Shown piece by piece: positions 1 to 6,457 of a stretch of DNA of 13,365 bases; the stretch's first letter is position 1, and every line of letters begins with the position of its first letter. The DNA comes from JAAYAY01 sp964429355. Its GTDB lineage: Bacteria; Planctomycetota; Planctomycetia; Pirellulales; Thermoguttaceae. The stretch is from assembly GCA_964429355.1 (NCBI GenBank), contig CAYSCH010000272.1, positions 1-13,365 of the forward strand, read 5' to 3'. The notes under the pieces are model-generated. The model was not told the DNA's origin. It ran no database searches and was given only the letters and a program-made list of their open reading frames with translations. The translations under genes and the position numbers were made by a program.

Positions 1-1
1 C

Positions 2-265
2 TTGGTTTACGACGCCTTCGGACGAGTCACGGGGCAGACCGATCCGACCGTGACCACGCTGTTCGGCTTCACCGCCCGGCCCTTCGATTTCGACACGGGG
101 CTGCAAAACAATCTGAATCGGTGGTACGATGCGGAGACGGGGACGTGGATCAGCGTGGATCCGAGTGGGTTTGCCGCGGCCGATACGAATTTGTATCGGT
201 ATGTGGGGAATGAGGTGACGGTGGCAACGGATCCGACCGGGTTGCGGATTTGGAGTCCCTGGTGA
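2..265 (+). CDS. RHS repeat-associated core, C-terminal end (5' truncated by window edge)
   Basis: This frame is open from the window edge and encodes the end of an RHS core domain. The visible landmarks are YDAFGRVTGQTDP, then LFGFTARPFDFDTGLQNNLNRWYD, matching the family pattern of a YDxxTGLxxxxxRxYD-like stretch, then TGTWISVDPSGF, NLYRYVGNEV and DPTGL. In the RHS family this marks the end of the conserved shell that encapsulates a variable C-terminal toxin, and DPTGL is close to the usual core/tip boundary. The frame ends at a TGA (263-265), but the same frame continues beyond it with RHS-tip-like sequence (TGG-TTG-TAC, giving WLYTGDGFASDG). The stop therefore looks like an internal nonsense mutation, perhaps TGG to TGA. 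The true gene starts upstream of the window. Family assignment is firm, and functional status is probably non-functional. Confidence 0.9.
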   Translation: MVYDAFGRVTGQTDPTVTTLFGFTARPFDFDTGLQNNLNRWYDAETGTWISVDPSGFAAADTNLYRYVGNEVTVATDPTGLRIWSPW

Positions 266-845
266 TGGTTGTACACGGGCGATGGTTTTGCCTCGGACGG
301 AAAGGTCCCAGACGCGTTGGCGGCAGCCGGGGAATCCTACCGCAATAACCCTGCTCGTGAGGCGATTCGGAAAGGAGCCTACGTTGATCCAACCGGCCTT
401 GTGGATGCCACGGACAGCGTGTTGTCGGGCATTAAGGAAGGAAGAAGTGCAATCCGGATCAGTGCCGAGGTCGCCGTATCCCTCGCTCCAGGCGCAAACC
501 CTGAGAAAATGCTCTCAAGCCGTCGACAAAGGGCACGATGTCCTCAAGGGTGTAGATCGTGTAGGCGACGCGGGGAAACAGATTGGGAAAGTTGTTTCCA
601 GGATCAAAGACAGCCCAAGACTGGTTGGGAGAGCCGAGAATGCCGGCAGGTCGGTGCAAAGATCGCTCGACACGCTTGTTGATCAGCTTTCTAAGGGAAA
701 CCTTAATCCTGGAATGGGGACTAATGGGGCAAGAGTGGATTTTCGCCAACTTCACGATGGCACTATCGAGATTCTCGGTAAATCCACGAAAAGCAATCAG
801 GCAGAGGTCATAGACGAAATTCTAGAAAGGTTTGGAACTCAGTAG
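266..845 (+). pseudogene. RHS toxin tip, broken by a stop and a frameshift (RNase-toxin-like end)
   Basis: The frame of the RHS core resumes right after its TGA and reads TGDGFASDGKVPDALAAAG, then GAYVDPTGLVDATDSVLSGI, then AEVAVSLAPGANPEK, a typical pre-toxin linker. Coherent sequence then moves to the next frame (CSQAVDKGHDVLKGVDRVGD) and runs to the stop at 843-845. Removing one A from the AAAA run at 506-509 would join the two. The last 50 residues (NLNPGMGT, GARVDF, TIEILGKSTKSNQAEVIDEI) resemble a small RNase-like polymorphic-toxin end of the BECR/Ntox50 kind. In relatives as I recall them, about 15 residues separate NPGxGT from GARVxF. Here they are adjacent, so part of the fold may be deleted. 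An intact reading of the last part alone begins at 282, but its first 75 residues look out of frame. The sequence is visibly AT-richer than the RHS core. The toxin subfamily is inferred. Confidence 0.7.
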
Positions 846-854
846 AGAAACTCG

Positions 855-1172
855 ATGTCGATTCCATTCAGCTTTCGTGTACTAGGTTCACAGACTTGGG
901 ACATTGACGATGACAATGTCGACATTGAAATAGAAGTAAACGGAATGGTCCGGTACTCTGCAACGTTTGTGACACCGCAAAACATCACATCACTGTTCGC
1001 AAAGAACAGGTTGACGGGGGAGTGCGCCGCTGGGACGTATTTATGGGCGGCGAACATGATTATCGTACAGGACCTCCAAATGGAGACGATACGCCAGACT
1101 ATCGAGGACCTATTGAGAAGCGGAGAGCTCGGATCGGCTTGTCATCAAATTGTTCCGTCTCAAATTGTCTGA
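855..1172 (+). CDS. Small putative immunity protein (105 aa)
   Basis: This ATG-initiated frame starts 9 nt after the toxin-tip stop. It encodes a small acidic protein: MSIPFSFRVLGSQTWDIDDD, then DIEIEVNGMVRYSATFVTPQ, then NRLTGECAAGTYLWAANMII and a C-terminal helix (ETIRQTIEDLLRSGEL). It has no signal peptide or membrane segment, so it should be cytoplasmic. It resembles a widespread family of about 100-residue hypothetical proteins with a conserved LF.KN..TGE motif. Immunity to the adjacent toxin is inferred only from position, size and acidity. Only a weak GAGA-type ribosome site is visible, so it may be translated by coupling to the upstream gene. Unlike the toxin in front of it, the frame is intact, as expected if it still protects against related toxins. 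Confidence 0.65.
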   Translation: MSIPFSFRVLGSQTWDIDDDNVDIEIEVNGMVRYSATFVTPQNITSLFAKNRLTGECAAGTYLWAANMIIVQDLQMETIRQTIEDLLRSGELGSACHQIVPSQIV

Positions 1173-1228
1173 CCGGAACAGCCGCCCGGTACAAATAACT
1201 AGTAATTGGTTCCCGGGTTTCCGGGTGG

Positions 1229-1912
1229 ATGAAAAGTGCGATGAGTGAACTTTATGAAACCGTCCGCAGAGCCGTGCATTCCGACTGGGACCCAATCGGT
1301 GTTTCGGACCTGACCGACCAGATGGGTGAATATGACTCGTATGTTCCTGGTCTTTGCGACTTGCTCAGCAAGAATGCTTCCGAAAAGGAAGTGTTTGACT
1401 ATCTCTGGACAGTCGAAACGGAGTCAATCGGTTTGCAGGGCAATCGGGAAGCAACTGAACGCTTTGCCTCTTGGCTATGCAGTGCCGGGGTCGCAAGCTG
1501 TTTGAGTGAGAATACTATGCAGGGCAATGATGATCGAGAACGAGATTTGCGAGTCGTACGTTCGCTTCTTAATGCGGTGGCATCAGGGCGGTTTCCTTTG
1601 CTTGCAGAACTCGAGCAAGACCTAATGAGGCTCTTCGGTGAGCTGTCCGATAGAACACGCCATCCGGATCTCTGGGGGTTCTTGGCCTCGCGGCCAGATG
1701 CAGCCAGGGAAGGCGTCAAGGTGACTGTCGAGAGAACGTTGACCTTTGTCACCCAAGAGGTCGAAGAGTACGCCCGAAGAAAGTCAATTCGCCCGTTGGA
1801 TGAAGCAGAGAAAGCCTATGCTACCAACACTCTTCTTCCGTTATTGGAGAGTCTGGAGCATTTGCTACGCCGAAGCCCAAACGAGAATTCAGACGCAAGC
1901 GCAGATTCTTGA
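1229..1912 (+). CDS. Putative second immunity protein with a WDPIGV / DUF1871-like N-terminus
   Basis: This 227-residue frame begins at ATG 1229, with an in-frame alternative ATG at 1241; neither has a clear Shine-Dalgarno. Residues ~18-65 contain SDWDPIGV, then GEYDSYVPGLCDLLSKNAS and VFDYLWTVETESIGLQGN. This WDPIG...EYDxY pattern is seen in DUF1871-like proteins and in small proteins near contact-dependent toxins. Such proteins are usually 80-100 residues. Here a mostly helical, charged C-terminal portion (~residues 100-227) of unknown family is fused on, including ERTLTFVTQEVEEYARRKS and LLPLLESLEHLLRRS. No membrane segment is visible. It lies 56 nt after the first putative immunity gene and immediately before an RHS fragment, the place where an orphan immunity gene would be left when toxin tips are swapped. 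The immunity role is inferred from context. Confidence 0.55.
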   Translation: MKSAMSELYETVRRAVHSDWDPIGVSDLTDQMGEYDSYVPGLCDLLSKNASEKEVFDYLWTVETESIGLQGNREATERFASWLCSAGVASCLSENTMQGNDDRERDLRVVRSLLNAVASGRFPLLAELEQDLMRLFGELSDRTRHPDLWGFLASRPDAAREGVKVTVERTLTFVTQEVEEYARRKSIRPLDEAEKAYATNTLLPLLESLEHLLRRSPNENSDASADS

Positions 1913-2424
1913 ATGGCATAAGCTCAGTTGACCAGACGCTCCATTCTCCGACGACCTACGACTACGACACGCTCGATCGCGTGGTTGGCATCCGCCAGAC
2001 GGACCAGGGCGGCAATGAAGTGGCGGACAAGTATGTGACGATCGCCTACGCCGCGAGCGGCGCGATGGAACGGATCGTGCGCTACGAGTCGCTGGACACG
2101 AGCCAGATGGTGGCGGTGAGCCGGTACACGTATAACGAGTTCGGGCGTCTGGTGGGTCTCGTCCACTTCCAGACGAGCGACGATCCGCTGGCCGAATACA
2201 CCTGGACGTATGAGGGCGGGGGACTGGCGGAGGTGAGCACGTCCGACAGTCAGTCTAATCCATTGGCCGGCTTCGGGTTAGGCTTGGACTCGATACTGGG
2301 CTCGACCACGACCGATGCGGGCGTGAATCCCTTGGCGGACCACGTGTGGACGTTTGATGCGGCTTGGCGATCCCCAAATCATCGCGGACGTAAAGAATGT
2401 AATCCTCGACTTGTCGTTCGCTGA
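1909..2424 (+). pseudogene. Displaced RHS/YD-repeat fragment
   Basis: The open frame starts at a TTG overlapping the preceding stop, but recognisable RHS sequence runs only from about 1951 to 2362. It contains YDYDTLDRVVGIRQT, YVTIAYAASGAMERIV, SRYTYNEFGRLVGL, AEYTWTYEGGGLAEVSTSD and HVWTFDAA, which are successive YD-type repeats. These normally sit in the middle of an RHS shell, well before the core end seen at 2-265. This is therefore not the continuation of that gene but a separate piece, from a duplicated or older RHS gene, that has lost both ends. After FDAA the residues (WRSPNHRGRKECNPRLVVR) look unrelated and belong to the antisense integrase debris. No ribosome site or signal peptide is present, and expression as a functional protein is unlikely. 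Confidence 0.75.
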
Positions 2425-2537
2425 GTTGGTCGGACCATGTAGTAGGCCGTCAATTGCCGAACCGCCCGAAGATACGCCTCCGACGTTCCTGCAACCAACC
2501 CGGCAAGTTTCCCCGGCGAGTCTGGGAGGATGAATTT
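2363..2537 (-). pseudogene. Tyrosine recombinase (integron/phage-type integrase) N-terminal remnant
   Basis: Reading the minus strand leftward from about 2537 gives PKFILPDSPGKLAGLVAGTS, then EAYLRAVRQLTAYYM up to 2436. Skipping one base at about 2435 gives SDQLSERQVEDYILYVRDD and LGIAK, ending at 2363. The joined string fits the N-terminal SAM-like DNA-binding domain of tyrosine recombinases (pattern: TxEAYxRAVRxLxxYY, a short linker with xSPDQLSExxVxxYxxYL). The catalytic domain with its R-H-R-Y residues is missing: homology ends where the RHS fragment begins on the other strand. I see no good start codon, so the 5' end may also be lost. These recombinases are common in mobile elements. This one is dead by both frameshift and truncation. 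The call rests on recognised motif shape, not on a search. Confidence 0.6.
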
Positions 2538-2767
2538 CGGCAGGCCAAGGGGTTGGGTGGGAATCGGGCAGCCCTGCGACAGTTCGGCCGACGAACTGTT
2601 GTGGAATTCTCGACACAAGATGCCCCCCCACGGGACTCTTCCGGGTAACCCAGCGAATCGGGCTGTAGAACTTTGACGATTCCACCGATTAGAGAGAAGG
2701 GAGAACTTATTCCTGGCGATTGGAGTGTCCCATAGCGGAAGTCTGGGCAAGCAGGGAAAGATAAGCA
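2538..2767. other. Non-coding interval upstream of the glycosyltransferase gene
   Basis: I see no convincing gene here. Several frames are open on both strands, but none has protein-like composition or recognisable motifs. The interval must hold the promoter of the GT4 gene at 2768. A TTGACG hexamer at 2673-2678 could serve as a -35 element, but I find no acceptable -10 at 16-18 bp, so I do not call a promoter. Confidence 0.4.
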
Positions 2768-3863
2768 ATGAAGATCATGCAGATCGTCTCGGGCACGGAT
2801 GTCAATGGAGCAGTCATGCATTGCCTGCTCTTGAGCCGAGAGCTGGTCCGCCGTGGGCACGAGGTGAGCCTGGTTTGCCGTCCGGGCGCGTGGATCGGCG
2901 AGCAAGTGAAGTCGGAGCCGATCGAGGTGATTCACTCGGACCTGCAGCGTTGGCCCGCCGATGAATTGCGGCGGATTGCGGCCATTCTCGACAACGGGGA
3001 CTACGATGTTGTCAACACGCACATGAGCCGCGCCAGTCTCTTCGGAGTGCTGCTCCGCCTGTTCACCCGAGTGCCTCGAGTTGCGACGGCACACTGCCGA
3101 CACTTCCAGCCCCATTGGGCGTTGAACGACATGGTAATCGCCGTTTCGGAAGCGTGTCGGCGATATCACCGGCTGGTCAATCTTGTGCCCGCTCGGCGTA
3201 TCGTCACGGTCCACAATGCGATTGACGAGAGGCGTTTCGAGGGGTATGGCCCGCATGTTCGCCACGAAGTGCGGAAGAACTTGGGGATTTCCGATTCTGA
3301 ACCATTGATCGCAATCGTAGCCAATGTAATCCCGCGCAAAGGGCAACTGTATGCGATCCGAGCCCTCCCCGCCATTATCCGCAAGGTTTCGAATGTACAG
3401 ATGATTCTTGTTGGAGATCAGAACCGTCGTTACAGTCGACTAGTACGATCTGAGGCCGCCGCTCTGGATGTCAGTTCTCATGTCCATTGGGTGGGACGGA
3501 GACATGACATACCCGAATTGCTCGCGGCCAGCGACCTACTTGTTCTCGCTTCGCTTGAAGAGCCTCTGGGACTGGCAATCCTGGAGGCAATGGCAACCGG
3601 ACTGCCATCTGTCGGGACGAATGTTGGTGGCATCGGTGAATGTATTGTGCCAAATCAAACCGGCTTGTTGGTTCCGCCGCGCAATCCTGCGGCANNNNNN
3701 NNNNATAACGGAATTGCTTGCGGACGACGCGAAGCGCCGCCAGATGGGATTTGCCGCGCGCAGCCGATTTCTCGAAGGATTTTCGACGGCCAGGCAAGTC
3801 AGGGCGATCGAGGCAGTATTCGAGCAGGTTGCGAACCGGCGACGATTGGCAAGGGCGGCGTGA
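2768..3863 (+). CDS. GT4-family glycosyltransferase (assembly gap inside)
   Basis: This is a GT-B fold retaining glycosyltransferase that transfers a sugar from a nucleotide donor to a growing polysaccharide repeat unit on the cytoplasmic face. The N-terminal half has the glycine loop GTDVNGAVMH (residues 9-18) and RELVRRGHEVSLVCRPG, and a hinge follows around IVTVHNAIDERRF (~145-157). The donor-binding half shows VANVIPRKGQ (~184-193, with the R-K pair), WVGRRHDIPELLAASDLLVL, and the E-x7-E motif EPLGLAILE (265-273) followed by MATGLPSVGTNVGG. The ATG at 2768 has GGGAAAG seven nucleotides upstream. After residue 309 (NPAA) comes the 10-N gap; the true C-terminus (ITELLADDAKRRQMG ... RRLARAA) resumes in another frame and stops at 3861-3863. 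Allowing for the gap it is about 365-368 residues, normal for the family. It converges on the flippase gene. Confidence 0.92.
3695..3704. other. Assembly gap (10 N) inside the GT4 gene
   Basis: Ten Ns separate a codon ending at 3694 from sequence resuming at 3705. The frames on the two sides agree only if the real gap length is a multiple of three, for example 9 or 12 nt rather than 10. The family pattern NPAA-xxxx-ITELLADD suggests about four missing residues. I see no end overlap between the two flanks. Confidence 0.9.
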
Positions 3864-3882
3864 CGATTCTCCTGCCGGTACT

Positions 3883-3897
3883 GGCCGATTGTCGGCC
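3883..3897. terminator. Inverted repeat between convergent genes, possible weak terminator
   Basis: GGCCGA-TTG-TCGGCC is a perfect 6-bp stem with a 3-nt loop, 20 nt after the GT4 stop and 60 nt before the end of the convergent flippase gene. It has no T-run, so intrinsic termination is uncertain. It could act in either direction because it lies between converging genes. Confidence 0.35.
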
Positions 3898-3939
3898 GAC
3901 AAGCCGTCAAGTGCGCGCATCCAATCGTTTTCTGCAATT

Positions 3940-3951
3940 CACTTCGAAGTG
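3940..3951. repeat. 12-bp perfect palindrome just after the flippase stop
   Basis: CACTTCGAAGTG lies 5 nt downstream of the minus-strand flippase stop. As RNA it could form only a 4-bp stem with a TCGA loop. With the hairpin at 3883-3897 it makes up the only structured sequence in this 93-bp convergent spacer. Its role is unknown. Confidence 0.3.
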
Positions 3952-3956
3952 CCGAT

Positions 3957-5495
3957 CTACCCGGCGTGGCTGCGGCGCATCCGCGACGCCAGGGCTGCCA
4001 CCCCCTCCAGGTACCGCTCGACAAGGTCGGTAATTCCTTGCTTCTCCTCGCCGTTGAGCAGGAATGTTCCGGTGGCCGCCTCCAGTGCGACAACGGCCAG
4101 AACGAGCGTTGCCAACCAAGGTCCCAGGCAGACACAGACGGGCAGCGCGATCGCGACCCACGTGGATCGCTCCAGTTTCAGGCCGAGACGCCCACAGTAG
4201 TAAAAGAGGATTGCCAAGGCCACGACATTCGCCGAGGCGGTGGCCAGCACGGCGCCGAGCAGTCCCATGCGCGGCAGGAGAAGCATGTTGAGACAGACAT
4301 TGAGCACCACGCCGATCAGCAGGGCCACCGTGGCCGTGTAGGCCTTCTCACAGCACCACACATAGTTCTGCAGCAGGCCGAAAATCGCAAACCAGCAGCA
4401 GTAAGCCAGCGTCCACGGCAGGATATCCATGGCGCCGTGGAATTTACCTTGGAAGGCAACTCCGAACAGCAGCGGCGCTCCGAAAAGGATGCACACGCAG
4501 GCGGCCGTCAGACCGAAGCCAAACAGTTTCAGGAGCATTTGCATCCGCAAATTGACAAGATGGCGGCGTCCTGCCTCCCAGTCGTGGGCCAGATGGGGAG
4601 TGATGATCGATGCGGCCATGGCCACCACGGAGACCAGCAGCAACGGCACGATCCGGCAACTGTGATACAGGCCAATCTGGGCCAGGGATTCCGAGGGAGA
4701 ATAGGCCGAGAAATGGATGATCATATAGCGGTCGGTGACATCAAACATGGATCCCATGAAGTTGGCTAGGGAAATCCAGCCCACGAAGGGGAGAACCTTC
4801 TTCCAGATCAGCAGCGGTTGCCGGGCATCGGAATTGTCCGATAATCCGTGCCAGATCCGCCACATGGCGATCGTTCCCATGGCAGCGCAAGCAGAACAGG
4901 CGACGCCGAAGGCGATCACGGCCGAAGTGGCATCACAGCGCCAGACAGCGAGCAGTAAGATTCCCACCACGGCGAAAATCAGGCTGTTTGCCATCTGGAT
5001 ACTGGCGAGCATACGGGCGCTGCGCAGTGCGCCAAACAAGTCAAGAAAGTAGTGATGGGCGATGGTCGCCGCCAGGCAGAAGGCAATCACAATCACAAGG
5101 TCAGCTCGATCGGGAGCACCGAACACGAGCGTTGAAATCCAGGAGCGGGCCAGGAGAATCAAGACCACGGACACACTGCCGAGCAGGAAGTAGACAACGG
5201 TTGTATATGCGAGAAATCGTTTCAAGCGGCCTTGCTGGCGGTAGTATTCCACGTAGCGCCGGAACGAGCTGGAAAGGGCCAGTACACTCAGTGGGGCCGC
5301 GAGCATCAGAAAGCCGAAGGTCACATCCCACTCGCCAAGTTGCTCGGGATCGAGCCAGCGGCAGAACAATACCGATCGCACCAACCCTACTGAACGTTGA
5401 ACGAGCGTAAATGCCAATAGAATGAGGATTCCGTCGGCAAGAGTCTCCGACCGCATTGTCGGCGAAATATCTTGTTGTTCTCTCGGCTCGTTCAT
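3957..5495 (-). CDS. Wzx-like polysaccharide flippase (MOP superfamily)
   Basis: This is an inner-membrane protein of about 512 residues that is expected to flip lipid-linked repeat units to the periplasm. Hydrophobic segments run through most of its length, for example ILILLAFTLVQRSVGLVRSV, FLMLAAPLSVLALSSS, TTVVYFLLGSVSVVLILLA, LLLVSVVAMAASIITPHLA, ALLIGVVLNVCLNMLLL and VAIALPVCVCLGPWLATLVL, fitting the 12-14 helices of this family. The internal signature around LGLVRSVLFCRWLDPEQLGEW (in fact SVGLVRS...LDPEQLGEW) and the LNMLLLPRMGLLGAVLATASA stretch are typical of Wzx/RfbX-like transporters. I chose ATG 5495, which has GAGAAG 10 nt upstream; a GTG at 5522 would add nine mostly arginine residues. 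It is the last gene of a three-gene minus-strand unit, 43 nt (or 16 nt with the GTG) after the deacetylase. The sugar transported cannot be inferred. Confidence 0.9.
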   Translation of the reverse strand: MNEPREQQDISPTMRSETLADGILILLAFTLVQRSVGLVRSVLFCRWLDPEQLGEWDVTFGFLMLAAPLSVLALSSSFRRYVEYYRQQGRLKRFLAYTTVVYFLLGSVSVVLILLARSWISTLVFGAPDRADLVIVIAFCLAATIAHHYFLDLFGALRSARMLASIQMANSLIFAVVGILLLAVWRCDATSAVIAFGVACSACAAMGTIAMWRIWHGLSDNSDARQPLLIWKKVLPFVGWISLANFMGSMFDVTDRYMIIHFSAYSPSESLAQIGLYHSCRIVPLLLVSVVAMAASIITPHLAHDWEAGRRHLVNLRMQMLLKLFGFGLTAACVCILFGAPLLFGVAFQGKFHGAMDILPWTLAYCCWFAIFGLLQNYVWCCEKAYTATVALLIGVVLNVCLNMLLLPRMGLLGAVLATASANVVALAILFYYCGRLGLKLERSTWVAIALPVCVCLGPWLATLVLAVVALEAATGTFLLNGEEKQGITDLVERYLEGVAALASRMRRSHAG

Positions 5496-5538
5496 TTCGC
5501 GACGTCTTCTCAGGTATCTCACTCGTTCTGTCCCAGCG

Positions 5539-6417
5539 TCAACCGATCGTTTCGGTGTGGGGAACCTGGTTTGAAACGTTCATCGGTGTCGGACAGAATC
5601 GAACTGTCTCTGCCATCCGCGGATCGATCGTCGCCCGGTTCTTCAGCCGAATCATGCCCGGATCGACGTGGATGCGTTGAAGATGAAAGGGATCGTCTCC
5701 AGGGAAGTTGTAGCCGCCGTAAGCGCTGCAGACTGCCTCGAATCCGGCATCGCGCGCCATCTGAAAGGCGAGAGAGCTGAGGTTGACATACTGACCGAAG
5801 GGGAAGGCGAAATAGCGGACGCGGCGTCCGATCAGATCTTCCAGTTGGCGTGCGGAATCGAGGATTTCGCGGCGAAGCAGCCGGCGGTCGCTCGTCGCGC
5901 CCAGATCGGCATGACTGGAGGTGTGGGCTCCGATCTCGATCCCCGCGTCTGCCATGGCCTGGATCTGCCCCATGGTGTTGGGCGTACAGCCGTCGGCGGC
6001 GAAGGGTCTTCCCGAGACAATATGGTCGACGGCGACGAAGTATGTGCAGGGAACTCGATACTTGACGAGCAACGGAATCGCCCGGAGGCAGTTGTCGGCA
6101 TGACCGTCGTCGAAGGTGATGCTCAGGCCGAGCCGCCGATCGGAAGGGGCGTAGCCCGAGATCCGCCGCTGGACTTCATCCAGTGAGATGATCTCGAAGT
6201 GCCGCCGGAGCCAGGCAATCTGCCGCTGGAAGTCGACGTTCGACACCGTCCACGGATTGGCACCGTCATCGGCAATTCGGTGGTAGAAGAGAACCGGTAC
6301 CGGTGCCCTTCCGGCAATCGCCGCGGCGCGGTTGCGCAAGGCACGTACCGGCCAGGAGCTGCAGTAGTACCCATGGAGCAGGAGAGAGCGGCTCCAAGTG
6401 AGATTCTCAATGTACAT
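5539..6417 (-). CDS. Polysaccharide deacetylase (NodB/CE4 family)
   Basis: This is a 292-residue metal-dependent carbohydrate esterase that removes N- or O-acetyl groups from a polysaccharide. The CE4 motifs are complete. VLFYHRI lies near residue 42. Motif 1 is TFDDG (101-105) with catalytic D103 and metal-binding D104. Motif 2 is GAHTSSHADL with metal ligands H165 and H169. Motif 3 is RYFAFPFG (201-208). Motif 4 is around AGFEAVCSAYGG, and the motif 5 histidine is H250 in LQRIH. There is no clear signal peptide, though the N-terminus is moderately hydrophobic, so location is uncertain. The length fits stand-alone EPS-locus deacetylases; the DUF3473 tail typical of the XrtA/PEP-CTERM-associated type is absent. 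It sits 40 nt after the FemAB-like gene and is followed by the flippase, so it is probably co-transcribed with both and acts on the same polymer. Confidence 0.93.
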   Translation of the reverse strand: MYIENLTWSRSLLLHGYYCSSWPVRALRNRAAAIAGRAPVPVLFYHRIADDGANPWTVSNVDFQRQIAWLRRHFEIISLDEVQRRISGYAPSDRRLGLSITFDDGHADNCLRAIPLLVKYRVPCTYFVAVDHIVSGRPFAADGCTPNTMGQIQAMADAGIEIGAHTSSHADLGATSDRRLLRREILDSARQLEDLIGRRVRYFAFPFGQYVNLSSLAFQMARDAGFEAVCSAYGGYNFPGDDPFHLQRIHVDPGMIRLKNRATIDPRMAETVRFCPTPMNVSNQVPHTETIG

Positions 6418-6457
6418 GATTTCGTCCGATTCGGTGAGCGGCCCGGCAGGTTATCGA

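Noticed and set aside
2365..2525. Plus-strand peptide LGDPQIIADVKNVILDLSFA... as a possible gene fragment
   Set aside because: It looked protein-like at first, but it is the complement of the integrase N-terminal domain, whose minus-strand reading matches a known family far better.
2450..3346. Open frame of about 298 codons on the minus strand
   Set aside because: It is antisense to the GT4 gene, with a composition rich in R, H and P and no motifs. Only its last few residues touch the integrase remnant, in a non-coding frame.
3864..4033. Extension of the GT4 protein to 4033 through the N gap
   Set aside because: It arises only from treating 10 Ns as true length. The family-like C-terminus lies in the other frame and ends at 3863.
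3966..4769. Plus-strand open frame of about 267 codons
   Set aside because: It is antisense to the flippase. Composition rich in Q, H and R indicates a reverse-strand shadow.
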